Positions 13,301-26,433 of a stretch of DNA of 32,500 nt are shown one piece after another (position 1 is the first letter of the stretch; every line of letters begins with the position of its first letter). The position numbers and the translations under genes are program-made. Under the pieces are notes generated by a model, which was not told where the DNA came from, did no database searches, and saw only the letters and a program-made list of their open reading frames with translations. This stretch comes from Dictyostelium firmibasis (Eukaryota > Evosea > Eumycetozoa > Dictyosteliales > Dictyosteliaceae). The stretch is from NCBI GenBank assembly GCA_036169595.1, contig CM069766.1, positions 2,892,501 to 2,925,000 on the forward strand, written 5' to 3'.

Positions 13301-13991
13301 AGGATAGAGGTGTTTTTTAATTTCCATCTGTTCCTTTTAGATGATTGGAGAGTAGTGTTTAGCAAGAGGCCAGTGGATATGAAGTTGTGGTCAGACAACG
13401 GGGTTCCGTCAACTGAAGGAGGAATAATATTTTGGAAGTTGAGGTTACCGAAATCGATAAGGCTGTTTGATATGTATATCCTGTCCAATCGTCTTGTGAT
13501 TGTTCTGGTGACTACTTGGTTTTGATCTTTGTGTATTCTCAAGAATGTGTGTTTCTTTTCTGGGTCCATATCTCGAAGGTTATTCGTAAATCTTATTGAT
13601 TCGATGAGAGAAGCTAATTCGTCTGGATTCTCAGATTGACCTTCCTCGTTTAGATCGTTGAAATCTAGACAATTGAAGTCGCCTGCAATGATATCAATTT
13701 TTTCTGTCATAGTTAGGCAGAGGTCGTTATAAATTTTTCTGAGTTCCTCTGTGAAGCTCTTTCTTTTTTCTGGGTTTGCCGGGGCATATATGGCGAGTAT
13801 TGAAATAGAGAGGCTATTAATACATATTTCTGCCAGTATGGCTCTACTTTCGATGATAATTTTGGGTGTGATTTTGATAGAGTTGTTGTTGTGATTGAGG
13901 ATGCCAATGCCGTTACCTCTGCTTGAGACACTAATAATTGAACCGGGGAAGCTTAGATTGGCAGCTGTAAAGTCTGCGTTTAGTTCATTTA
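10300..13991 (-). mobile_element. 5'-truncated TRE3-like non-LTR retrotransposon
   Basis: A LINE of about 3.7 kb on the minus strand. It ends in a 36-base poly(A) (plus-strand T at 10300-10335) and is bounded by perfect 13-bp target duplications. The 5' end falls inside the endonuclease domain, so ORF1 and the start of ORF2 are missing; this is ordinary 5' truncation from incomplete target-primed reverse transcription. It lies about 130 bp downstream of tRNA-Ser(GCU) in the same orientation. That is the known habit of Dictyostelium TRE3 elements, whereas TRE5 elements insert about 50 bp upstream. The A-D subfamily is not determined. The intact reading frame and perfect duplications suggest a recent insertion. 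GC content is clearly higher than the host flanks. Confidence 0.9.
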
Positions 13992-13998
13992 CTAGTTC
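10438..13998 (-). CDS. LINE ORF2: endonuclease-reverse transcriptase (5' truncated)
   Basis: The frame is open from just after a TGA (13999-14001) at the 5' edge to TAA at 10438-10440, about 1186 codons; the first few codons come from the flanking target duplication. The first internal ATG is at 13710. Upstream of it, SRAILAEICINSLSISILA then IYAPANPEKRKS is the middle of an APE-type endonuclease. Later motifs are GDFNCLDF, RLDRIYIS and LSDHNFIS (endonuclease). The reverse transcriptase shows NPNKSPGPDG, NRRPITL, QKGFVPGR, FYDFEKAFDSISHD, GVKQGDPLSPTLF and the catalytic FADD. A C-terminal zinc-binding segment has CPMC...HLFFSC. The reverse transcriptase active site looks complete, but the protein lacks the N-terminal part of the endonuclease and any promoter or ORF1, so autonomous activity is unlikely. 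Plus-strand ORFs inside it are shadows. Confidence 0.9.
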   Translation of the reverse strand, partial: ELVNELNADFTAANLSFPGSIISVSSRGNGIGILNHNNNSIKITPKIIIESRAILAEICINSLSISILAIYAPANPEKRKSFTEELRKIYNDLCLTMTEKIDIIAGDFNCLDFNDLNEEGQSENPDELASLIESIRFTNNLRDMDPEKKHTFLRIHKDQNQVVTRTITRRLDRIYISNSLIDFGNLNFQNIIPPSVDGTPLSDHNFISTGLLLNTTLQSSKRNRWKLKNTSILANPMLAKVDSILKDANQLNSDFPGSFGFNQLQSLISRIKLLYQEFQKQGDYNAKAITNNLKDLLQSDLRDYAYNALLAIKDSKKIDMKMRSDLRNYCEETSLKYISAKIKKRTLDFKLDAIKNDEGVTIRDQTGIENEFFNFYKTLYDLKPDSPREHIDMLKHWKFQQDESWTELDKDFSEEEIIEVINQLNPNKSPGPDGITNLFFITHKKKLAPLLASAFNDSLENPFKINKKHKEGLIITIPKKGDPELIKNRRPITLANCIYKIQSKTINNRLVKILPKVINTNQKGFVPGRFILDNIFTINETISYCNQKNLNGIITFYDFEKAFDSISHDSILRTLLHINIPYKITNLIMSLLTDSEARVEVNNNKTQPFIIKRGVKQGDPLSPTLFVLVIESLARVILEDNNITGLPLNDGPQREKFQGFADDSTSLVENKNQLKMVLKHFNTFCKATSSKLNLDKSASIVLGNTNYNGIEIPESNNPERYLGYFFTKNGIHRKMPEILRSIRASLLLWKTTGTTVKTKTSILKAFALSKLTYFSYIEKYNENELKQINKIVEWFLSASNYKNSTGFNVINLMSARRSRYPMEQGGWNIWDIEQRQKAQRLWIINEFIHAQENNSLSSATHKSWNFQLTSNRITSQFLKSNIDDWNKCRTKRGIFRFAISIKNQSGLPLSLSEWYKEIDSKEERIPKTFLQDNLSMRGYNYNFLFTNILNIKDPKTKNTMFRFHSRCLPLNYLHEKPCPMCNTNMSIDPYGHLFFSCTKTKNFININKLKNFVFVTTGRLSNWTVDRAIVNGKPIIKIFPKFNNNTPTDNQINPDYGIEAFHKPYFTWCYKAINYDLNRSYAYNNVIALIMHHIWIWICNQLYGNKELQDTNLDFEMLTNKWHQLASMEYIKLLKEYKLSMAKEPERFNDINSYNNNIKIIKNRISKKYCILRKSLPNNVIVDFFI

Positions 13999-14004
13999 TC
14001 ATAA
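13992..14004. repeat. Target-site duplication, 5' copy
   Basis: CTAGTTCTCATAA on the plus strand, the matching partner of the copy at 10287-10299. It is part of the older LINE that was the insertion target. Confidence 0.9.
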
Positions 14005-14046
14005 GGATAGGTTATCATATAAAAATAAGGATTTTGATCCATACAA

Positions 14047-14068
14047 CAACCCCAATATACTCCCTCTT
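14047..14068. repeat. Inverted 22-bp copy of 10123-10144
   Basis: Bases 14047-14068 are the perfect reverse complement of 10123-10144 (core GGGAGTATATTGGGG on opposite strands). The 10123-10144 copy lies inside the older LINE's coding frame (residues INPNILPL), so that is the source. The copy at the LINE's 5' junction is best read as a fold-back or template-switch addition during integration. Confidence 0.85.
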
Positions 14069-14083
14069 TCCCCACCCCCTCCA

Positions 14084-14094
14084 GGAGTCGATCC
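14084..14094 (-). promoter_or_regulatory. External B box downstream of the tRNA gene
   Basis: On the minus strand this reads GGATCGACTCC, one base away from the pol III B-box consensus GGTTCGANTCC. It starts 28 bases past the tRNA 3' end. Dictyostelium tRNA genes are known to carry such extra B boxes in their 3' flank, bound by TFIIIC and connected with TRE3 targeting. Its local GC content is far above background. Confidence 0.65.
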
Positions 14095-14114
14095 CGCGAC
14101 TGTTTTATGGGTCG

Positions 14115-14119
14115 AAAAA
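14115..14119 (-). terminator. RNA polymerase III terminator of tRNA-Ser
   Basis: Five consecutive T residues on the tRNA sense strand, two bases after the discriminator-adjacent sequence, the normal pol III stop signal. Confidence 0.7.
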
Positions 14120-14121
14120 TT

Positions 14122-14202
14122 CGACACCTGCAGGGTTCGAACCTGCGCCTCCGAAGAGAACGCCTTAGCAGGGCGCCGCATTAACCACTTTGCTAAGGTG
14201 TC
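14122..14202 (-). tRNA. tRNA-Ser(GCU)
   Basis: An 81-nt cloverleaf on the minus strand. The acceptor stem GACACCT pairs perfectly with AGGTGTC, followed by discriminator G. The D arm is GCA/TGC with the loop containing GTGGTTAA. The anticodon stem GCGCC/GGCGT encloses CTGCTAA, giving anticodon GCT (reads AGC/AGU). A long variable arm with a CTC-TTCG-GAG hairpin marks a class II tRNA, as expected for serine. The T arm is GCAGG-TTCGAAC-CCTGC. The internal A box (TAGCAAAGTGG) and B box (GGTTCGAACCC) are both good. There is no intron, and CCA is not encoded. It anchors the LINE insertions downstream. Confidence 0.97.
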
Positions 14203-14350
14203 ATTTGATGATGAATTCCAAAATTTTTTGGCTGACTTCGATTTAAAAAAATTAAATTTTATTGTGCATTTAATTTATAATAAAAAAAGTTGTGATGGTT
14301 ATATATTACCTATTAAAGATATTTTATTAATGAATTTGAAAATTGAAAAA
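14203..14350 (+). pseudogene. Coding-like fragment next to the tRNA gene
   Basis: Directly beyond the tRNA 5' end, the plus strand reads FDDEFQNFLADFDLKKLNF, then IVHLIYNKKSCDGYILPIKD and onward, with no stop for about 50 codons and a composition typical of host exons before dissolving into A/T. There is no start codon, since the frame would have to begin inside the tRNA gene. I do not recognise it. It may be the remains of a gene or element interrupted here, or chance openness. Confidence 0.25.
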
Positions 14351-14536
14351 AAAATTTTTATAGCTTTTTTTTTTATTAAAATATTATTTTTTTCATTAAA
14401 ATTTTTAAATTATTTAAAAAAAAAAAAAAAAAATACTATTTTTAATTGGATATCGAATTATTCAATAATTCGGGTGTTTTGTAATTAACCGATTATTTTA
14501 TTTTTTAATTTCCAAATTAAATTATAATAACAAAAA

Positions 14537-14586
<50 letters not shown>

Positions 14587-14627
14587 TTTTTTGATTTCTC
14601 TTTTTTTTTTAACCCCACTATACATTG
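14351..14627. other. Upstream region of glycyl-tRNA synthetase
   Basis: AT-rich promoter region. It holds a perfect palindrome CGAATTATT-C-AATAATTCG at 14454-14472 and a 44-base T tract at 14541-14584 just before the start codon. T tracts upstream of transcription starts are usual in Dictyostelium promoters. Confidence 0.5.
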
Positions 14628-16735
14628 ATGATTTTATTAAAAAATTTAATAAATAAACCACCATCATCATCATTATCGTTTAAGAGTATTAGTGAATCAT
14701 TTGTAATCAAAAACATCAATAAATATTATACCACTTCAACAAATTTAAATTTAAAGAATAACATATTATTTAATAATAGTGACAATAAAATGAGCATTGA
14801 TAATAAGGAAAAAATCCGTGCAGGTTTAGAAGATCTCATGAAGAGAAGATTCTTCATTACTCAATCTTTTAGTATCTATGGTGGCCAAGCTGGTCTTTAC
14901 GATTATGGTCCACCAGGTTGTGCTGTCAAAGCAAACCTTATCAACTTATGGAGACAACATTTTGTTTTAAATGAAGATATGTCCGAAGTTGATTGTGTTT
15001 CTGTAACACCTGAACAAGTTTTAAAGTTTGTATAAAAAAAACTAAAAAAAAAAAATTAAATAAATAAATAATATTAACAAATTTTTAATTACAATAAATT
15101 TATAGAGCATCTGGACATGTTGCAAAATTTGCAGATTTTATGGTTAAAGATGAAGTTACAAAAGCATTTTATAGAGCAGATCATATTTTAGAAGCACATA
15201 TTCAAACATTATTAAAGGATACTAGTAAGATGAGTAAAGAACAAATTGAGGAATTAAATTTCGTATTGGCTAAAGCAGGTGATTACAATCAAGAGCAATT
15301 GAAACAAGCATTAAACAAATACAATGTCAAAGCACCAGAGACAGGTAATGCATTGACTGAACCATATCCATTCAATTTGATGTTCCAAACTCAAATTGGT
15401 CCATCAGGTTTATCTACTGGTTACCTTCGTCCAGAGACAGCACAAGGTATTTTCACCAATTTTGGTAAACTCTACGAATATAACGGTAAGAAGTTACCAT
15501 TTGCCGCTGCACAAATCGGTAATGCCTTTAGAAATGAAATTGCACCACGTGCAGGTTTACTCCGTGTAAGAGAGTTTACAATGGCCGAAATCGAACATTT
15601 CGTTAACCCAAACAATAAAACCCATCCAAAATTCCAAGAGATTCAACACATTCAAGCAAACCTCCTCTCTTCAGACTCTCAAGATAAGAGTAGTGAGATC
15701 GAAGTTTGCACCTTTGGTGATGCCGTTCAAAAGAAACTCATCGACAATGAGACACTCGCCTACTTTATGGCTCGTACTCAACAATTCCTTCATACCGTCG
15801 GTATCAAACCACAAGGTCTTCGTTTCAGACAACATCAAAAGAATGAAATGGCTCATTATGCTCAAGACTGTTGGGATGCCGAGATCCTTTCATCCTATGG
15901 TTGGGTAGAATGTGTTGGTCATGCTGATCGTTCATGCTATGATCTCAAAGTTCACGCCACCGAATCTAAATCAAACCTCTCTGCCTACGAAGAGTTCAAA
16001 GAGCCACAATTTGTTGACATTGCCAAGGTTGTAGTTATGCCAGCTGCTATCTCAAAGAAACACAGAGCTGCTGTTTCACCAATTAAGAAATATTTAACTG
16101 AGCTCAAAGATGATCTTACCAAAGCATTGGAGATTCAAGAAACCATCACCAAGGATGGTCATTACAATTTAGTATTGGATGGTAATACCTACGATATCAC
16201 CGCCGATATGGTCACCATTAGTAAGGCTCAAGAGAAGAAGAATGGTCATACTTTCTTCCCACACGTTATTGAACCATCTTTTGGTTTAGGTCGTATCATT
16301 TACTCCATTCTCGAACAAAACTTTTACACCAGAGAAAACGATGAACAAAGAGGTGTACTCTCATTACCAGCAATCATCGCTCCAGTCAAAGCATCCATCC
16401 TTCCATTGACCTCCTCTGATCGTATCGCTCCATTCGTTCAAACCATCTCAAAATCTCTCAAAGAGGTAAATATCTCCACCAAAGTCGATGACACTGGTAA
16501 TGCTATCGGTAGAAAATATGCTCGTACCGATGAAATCGGTATTCCATTCGGTGTAACCATCGATTTCCAAACTATCGAAGATAACACTGTCACCCTTCGT
16601 GAACGTGATACCACCAAACAAGTTCGTATTCCAATCTCTGAATTATCATCAACCCTCAGAAAACTTTGTGATTTAACTGTTAGTTGGTCTGATATTTTAA
16701 AAACTTTCCCAATCTATGAAAATCAATCTGAATAA
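14628..16735 (+). CDS. glyS: Glycyl-tRNA synthetase (probably dual cytosolic/mitochondrial)
   Basis: Model: exons 14628-15025 and 15106-16735, 675 residues. The intron uses donor GTTTGT and acceptor TATAG, chosen because it yields [19 protein letters not shown], matching the eukaryotic family. The enzyme charges tRNA-Gly. Visible class II features include [20 protein letters not shown] near the N-terminus, motif 2 ([20 protein letters not shown]), the signature [13 protein letters not shown] and motif 3 ([13 protein letters not shown]). A C-terminal anticodon-binding domain follows (VKASILPL... to the end). No WHEP domain is seen. The first ATG adds a 54-residue basic, Ser/Asn-rich leader typical of mitochondrial import. 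A second in-frame ATG at 14790 ([13 protein letters not shown]) would give the cytosolic form, an arrangement known for this enzyme in other eukaryotes. The exact mechanism here is inferred. Confidence 0.96.
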
Positions 16736-17145
16736 ATAAAAAAAATAAAAAATTTCGAAAAAAAATCTAAATAACACAAAAGTTAAACATTTTCTTTTTT
16801 TTATTTTTTCGAATGAAATTCCTATTTTTTCGATTACATCAACGAGCTTTTATCTCCCAAAAAATCAAAAAAAAAAATTTTTAATATTTTAAAATGGGTG
16901 GTTTATTTGAAAAAAGAAGATATTTAATTTTTTTTTATTATAATTTTTTCATTTTTTTTTATTTTCGTTGGGGAATTTTGAATAAAAAAATAAATTTTGC
17001 CTTTTGGCCCAATAAAAATAATTTTTTTTATTCGTTGATTGAAAAGTTTTTTATTTTTTTCTACACAGATTTTTTTTAATAATAAACATAAGTTAAACAT
17101 AAAAGTAAAATTATAGAAAAAAAAAAAAAAAAAAAAAAATTAAAA
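16736..17145. other. Intergenic region between glyS and the receptor gene
   Basis: About 410 bp of A/T-rich 3' UTR and promoter sequence. A 61-codon ATG frame at 16894 is mostly Phe and Lys from T and A runs, and I do not accept it as a gene. An A run of about 20 bases sits just before the receptor start codon. Confidence 0.6.
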
Positions 17146-18560
17146 ATGGTAATAAATAAAATTTATTTTTTTATTTCAATTTTTATATTTTTTACTTTAA
17201 TAAATTGTCAAGTGGAATATCCGGTAGATCCAACAGGGAAATGTGAGCCATATATAGGAGATAGTCAGATAACAAAATGTTCTGAATTTCTCCCAAATAT
17301 AAGTAAGTAATATTTTTGACAACAAATAATAATTAAAAAAAAAAAAAAAAAAAAAAATTAAAAAAAAAAAAAAAATAAAAAATAGATTCGATTTATATTT
17401 CAGCAAATTCATCTCAGAAAGATGCAATGAAAACATTGGATAGTTATTTTGGGTTACTTTCAGCAGTTGGAAATCAAGATTGTAAAGATTCATCACTTAC
17501 TTATCAAACATTATGTTCAATGGTAAATATATATATATATAACATTAAAATATTTTAATTATTAATTATTTTAATTTTTTTTTTTTTTTTTTTTAAATCA
17601 TTATTAATATTAATTCTCCACTTTTATAAAAAAAAAAAAAAAAAAAGTATTTAAAAGAATGCGAAACTTTTACAGACAATTCAACATTGAAAATAGTTTC
17701 AATACCAAAAAGGATTTGTAGAAATACATGTTTAAATGTAACGAAACTATGTAATATTCAGAGTTTATTCGATTGTAGTCAAAATGAACCAACAACAGGA
17801 TTACCTTTATGTCCATTGAATTATACAGAGTATAATTTAACATTGGTTGGTGGTGATAGTAATTATCAATTACAATGTTACGCACCATTATCCAATGATA
17901 GTATTGAAGTACCAATTACAAATTTTTGTCCATACCCATTAATTTATATAAATTCAACTGATCATTCAGCTGATGAAGATAGAGGATATATGTTTGTTTC
18001 AGCTAATTCAAATTGTGTAGTTCCAAATCCAGTGCCTCTATATACACCTAAACAATGGGATCGATTATATAATTTATCAAATTCATTAGCGGTATTATCA
18101 TGTGTTGGAACTTTGTTCCTATTGATTACATTCAATGTTTTAAACAAAAAAATCAATAGATTCGATAGAATAAATGCACTTTTCAATGGATCGGTTTTTA
18201 TGATGTCCTTATCTGGTGTTATCATTTTATTTGCAGGTGGTCCAAGAGCATTAATTAAAGATGGTGGGGCTCGTATTTCAGTTTGGGAGGATCCACTATG
18301 TTCAGCAACAGGCTTCATTTTTCAATCATTTTCAATTTCTGCAATTTTATTTTGGGTTGTAATGGCTTTCGAAATATGGTATAAAATTAAATACTTTACT
18401 AAAAAATTGGATTTAAAAAAATATTATATACCATTTATTATTTTAGTAGCTTTAGTTTTTAGTATTATACCTTTAGCAACTAAAAATTATAGAATGATTA
18501 GAGGAAATATGCAGTATGTTTAAATTAATTAATAATAATTATAAACAATAATAATAATAA

Positions 18561-18655
<95 letters not shown>

Positions 18656-19368
18656 GTAATATTAATAGCTTTTTTATTTTTTAATTTTTATTACTTTTAT
18701 ATTATAGTTGTTGGGTACATACAACAAAGTTACAAAATTCATTATTTTGGATACCATTAGGTATTGCAATTACAATTGGTACAGTATTTATTGGTTTAGT
18801 TATGTTTGAAATTCATAGAATTGTTAGTGCAAATTCTAAAGGTGGAGTATTAAAATTAGAGATTAAATCGATTTTGAATGTTGCATTAATTTATTTGACA
18901 TTCATTTACTTGTTTGCATTTAATTTCTATATGAATGGTCAAGAGGGTGTAGTGTATGGACAAATTGAATCATTCTATCAGTGTACACTTGAAAATGATC
19001 CTTCAGAATGTACGATTCAAGGTCCATCGATTGGATCGCTTGGTTTCTTTATTTTTTGTATTAGAATATATGGTGTCTATTGTTTCATACTCCAAGGTTT
19101 AAATTTTAGAGCTTATAATATTTGGGCAGAATCCATTTTCTTTAATAATAGTATTGTATCATTTATTAAAAAGAGTGTTTTCAGTTTTGATAGTTCAAAC
19201 ACTGAAAGTGGAACTTCAACCACTGCTTCAGCGACAAATAAAAAAAGTTTTAATGTTGATTCAGCTTTTTCAAAGAATAATGAATCTGATGACGAGGATG
19301 ATTATGATCCTTATAAAAAATCAAATAATCAAATTAGTTTAAAAGAAATTGAAATTTCCAAAAATTAA
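17146..19368 (+). CDS. Frizzled/Smoothened-like seven-transmembrane receptor
   Basis: Model: exons 17146-17302, 17404-17522, 17648-18513 and 18708-19368, 600 residues; donors GTAAGT, GTAAAT and GTATGT, phases consistent throughout. A signal peptide (MVINKIYFFISIFIFF..., ending near NCQ) is followed by a cysteine-rich Frizzled-type domain spread over exons 1-3, with cysteines such as GKCEPY, CSEFLPN, QTLCSMYLKEC, RICRNTCLN, KLC and LPLC. Seven hydrophobic segments follow from about residue 237, including LSCVGTLFLLITFNVL, FMMSLSGVIILFAGG, FSISAILFWVVMAFEIW and GFFIFCIRIYGVYCFILQG. The cytosolic tail is Ser/Asp-rich. I see no KTxxxW motif just after the last helix, so Dishevelled-style coupling is not indicated. 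Dictyostelium has many such fsl receptors, ligands mostly unknown; I cannot say which member this is. Confidence 0.92.
18538..18660 (+). repeat. AAT microsatellite in receptor intron 3
   Basis: An (ATA/AAT)n array of about 120 bp fills most of the third intron (18514-18707) of the Frizzled-like gene. It lies between a GTATGT donor and a TATAG acceptor. Confidence 0.9.
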
Positions 19369-19476
19369 TTTCAAAAGCTATCTTTTTTAAAAAAAAAAAA
19401 AAAATAAAATGTTGAAAAAAATTTTCGAATAATAAACTAAAGATATCTTATTTTTCAAAAATTTTTTTTTATTATC

Positions 19477-19515
<39 letters not shown>

Positions 19516-19556
19516 CATAATTTTGTGAAATTAAAAATTTATTCTACATAAAAATT

Positions 19557-21283
<1,727 letters not shown>

Positions 21284-21921
21284 ATAAAATAATTTTTTTT
21301 TCACTTAAAATGTTAATATTTTTTTTTAAAAATATAAATACAAAAAAAAAAAACATTGAAAATAATGTCACATAAAATGCATTTTTTACACAATTCTCAA
21401 AAAAGGAAGTTACCTTTAATATAATATTAAATTGGGGATAAAAAAAAAACTTATTTTAATATGAGGCAATTTTTTTTAATTAATTTGGAAAAACAATTAA
21501 AAAATGTTGTGGGATAAAAAAAACATATTATGAGACAGTTAATATCTATATATTTATTGGACCCCATTCGACCAAAATTAAATTAAAATAAAAATTTTAA
21601 AAAAAAATAAACAAAACAAATAAAAAAAAAGTTATAAATAACAATAATTTTTTTCTATGTACATTAATTTTTAATTATTTATTAAAATTGTTTTGTTTTT
21701 TATATAGAATTCTAGGATGGTATAAATGGAAACTATAATTAATTTTTTCTTTTACATATTTGTATAATTATTGTGTAGTATTAACAACAAAAAATAACAA
21801 TAATAGTAATAAAAATCTTAAATTGATTATCATGCAAAAGTATTTTTTGGATCTAAATGAGAAAGAAACTATTTTGGTTTTTTTTTTTTTTTCACGTTTT
21901 TAATATTAAAAAAATAGATAT
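21284..21921. other. Convergent intergenic region (two 3' ends)
   Basis: About 640 bp between the 3' ends of the FHA gene (+) and the zinc-finger gene (-). It is AT-rich and no gene is seen. Two imperfect copies of a block of about 40 bp (GGGGATAAAAA ... ATATGAGGCAATT and GTGGGATAAAAA ... ATTATGAGACAGTTAAT) lie at about 21433-21475 and 21509-21545. Confidence 0.5.
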
Positions 21922-25802
<3,881 letters not shown>

Positions 25803-25909
25803 TTCTGGCAATGTATATCTTTTGTTGTTGATTATAATAGTAAGATTGAATTTATTAAAGCTATATTTTAATTTCGATTATATTTGATTATTATTATTAT
25901 TTTTATCTA

Positions 25910-26041
<132 letters not shown>

Positions 26042-26340
26042 TATATTATTGTCTATTAATAATTACTATTAATTATATTGTATATTATTATTTTATTTTT
26101 TTGAAATTTGGATGGGTTATAAAAAAAAAAAACTTTTAGTCAACCTTGATTTTATAAAAAATATAAAAAATAAAAACAGAATACAAAAAATAATAGTAAT
26201 AATTAATTAGTGCGGTTTTTTTATTTTTTATTGTTTTGAACTACGATGAATAAAAAAAATAAAAAATTTTTACTTAAAAAAGTGATGAATTTTTTTTTGA
26301 AAAATTAAAAAAAAAAAAAAAGTAATAATAATTGACTTAC

Positions 26341-26375
26341 CTAGTATGAAGATCTTTTCTACTTTAAATTTTTCT
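26341..26375 (-). other. Candidate non-coding leader exon end with GTAAGT donor
   Basis: On the minus strand, AGATCTTCATACTAG is followed by a consensus donor GTAAGT at 26340. No ATG precedes it. A plausible acceptor (ATATAG at 25861-25862) lies about 480 bp downstream, just ahead of the zinc-finger start codon. This fits a 5' UTR exon of that gene. The exon's upstream limit is unknown, so the given end is arbitrary. Confidence 0.35.
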
Positions 26376-26401
26376 ATTTTTTTGTTATTTTTTTTGTTTT
26401 T

Positions 26402-26433
<32 letters not shown>

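Larger units (their letters stand above)
13992..14068 (-). mobile_element. 5' part of the older TRE-type LINE fragment
   Basis: Sense-strand frame LLYGSKSLFLYDNLSL, then a stop, then (across the younger LINE) ELDHDIISKKWHK. This aligns with LYGNKELQDTNLDFEMLTNK in the younger LINE, showing the two halves belong to one C-terminal fragment of about 240-260 bp plus tail. The outermost 22 bp (14047-14068) do not continue the LINE. They are an inverted copy of bases 10123-10144 from near its own 3' end. The fragment starts 53 bases downstream of the tRNA gene. Confidence 0.7.

Noticed and set aside
10841-13525. Several plus-strand ORFs of 60-100 codons
   Set aside because: They lie opposite the LINE ORF2, have no own codon bias or domain, and result from its higher GC content.
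10123-14068. A miniature DNA transposon with 22-bp terminal inverted repeats, split by the LINE
   Set aside because: The interior and one of the two repeats read as the C-terminal frame of a LINE that aligns with the neighbouring LINE, and a poly(A) tail follows. No target duplication flanks the supposed ends.
16894-17079. 61-codon ORF between glyS and the receptor
   Set aside because: Mostly Phe, Lys and Tyr from T and A runs, with no domain, no splice logic and no codon bias.
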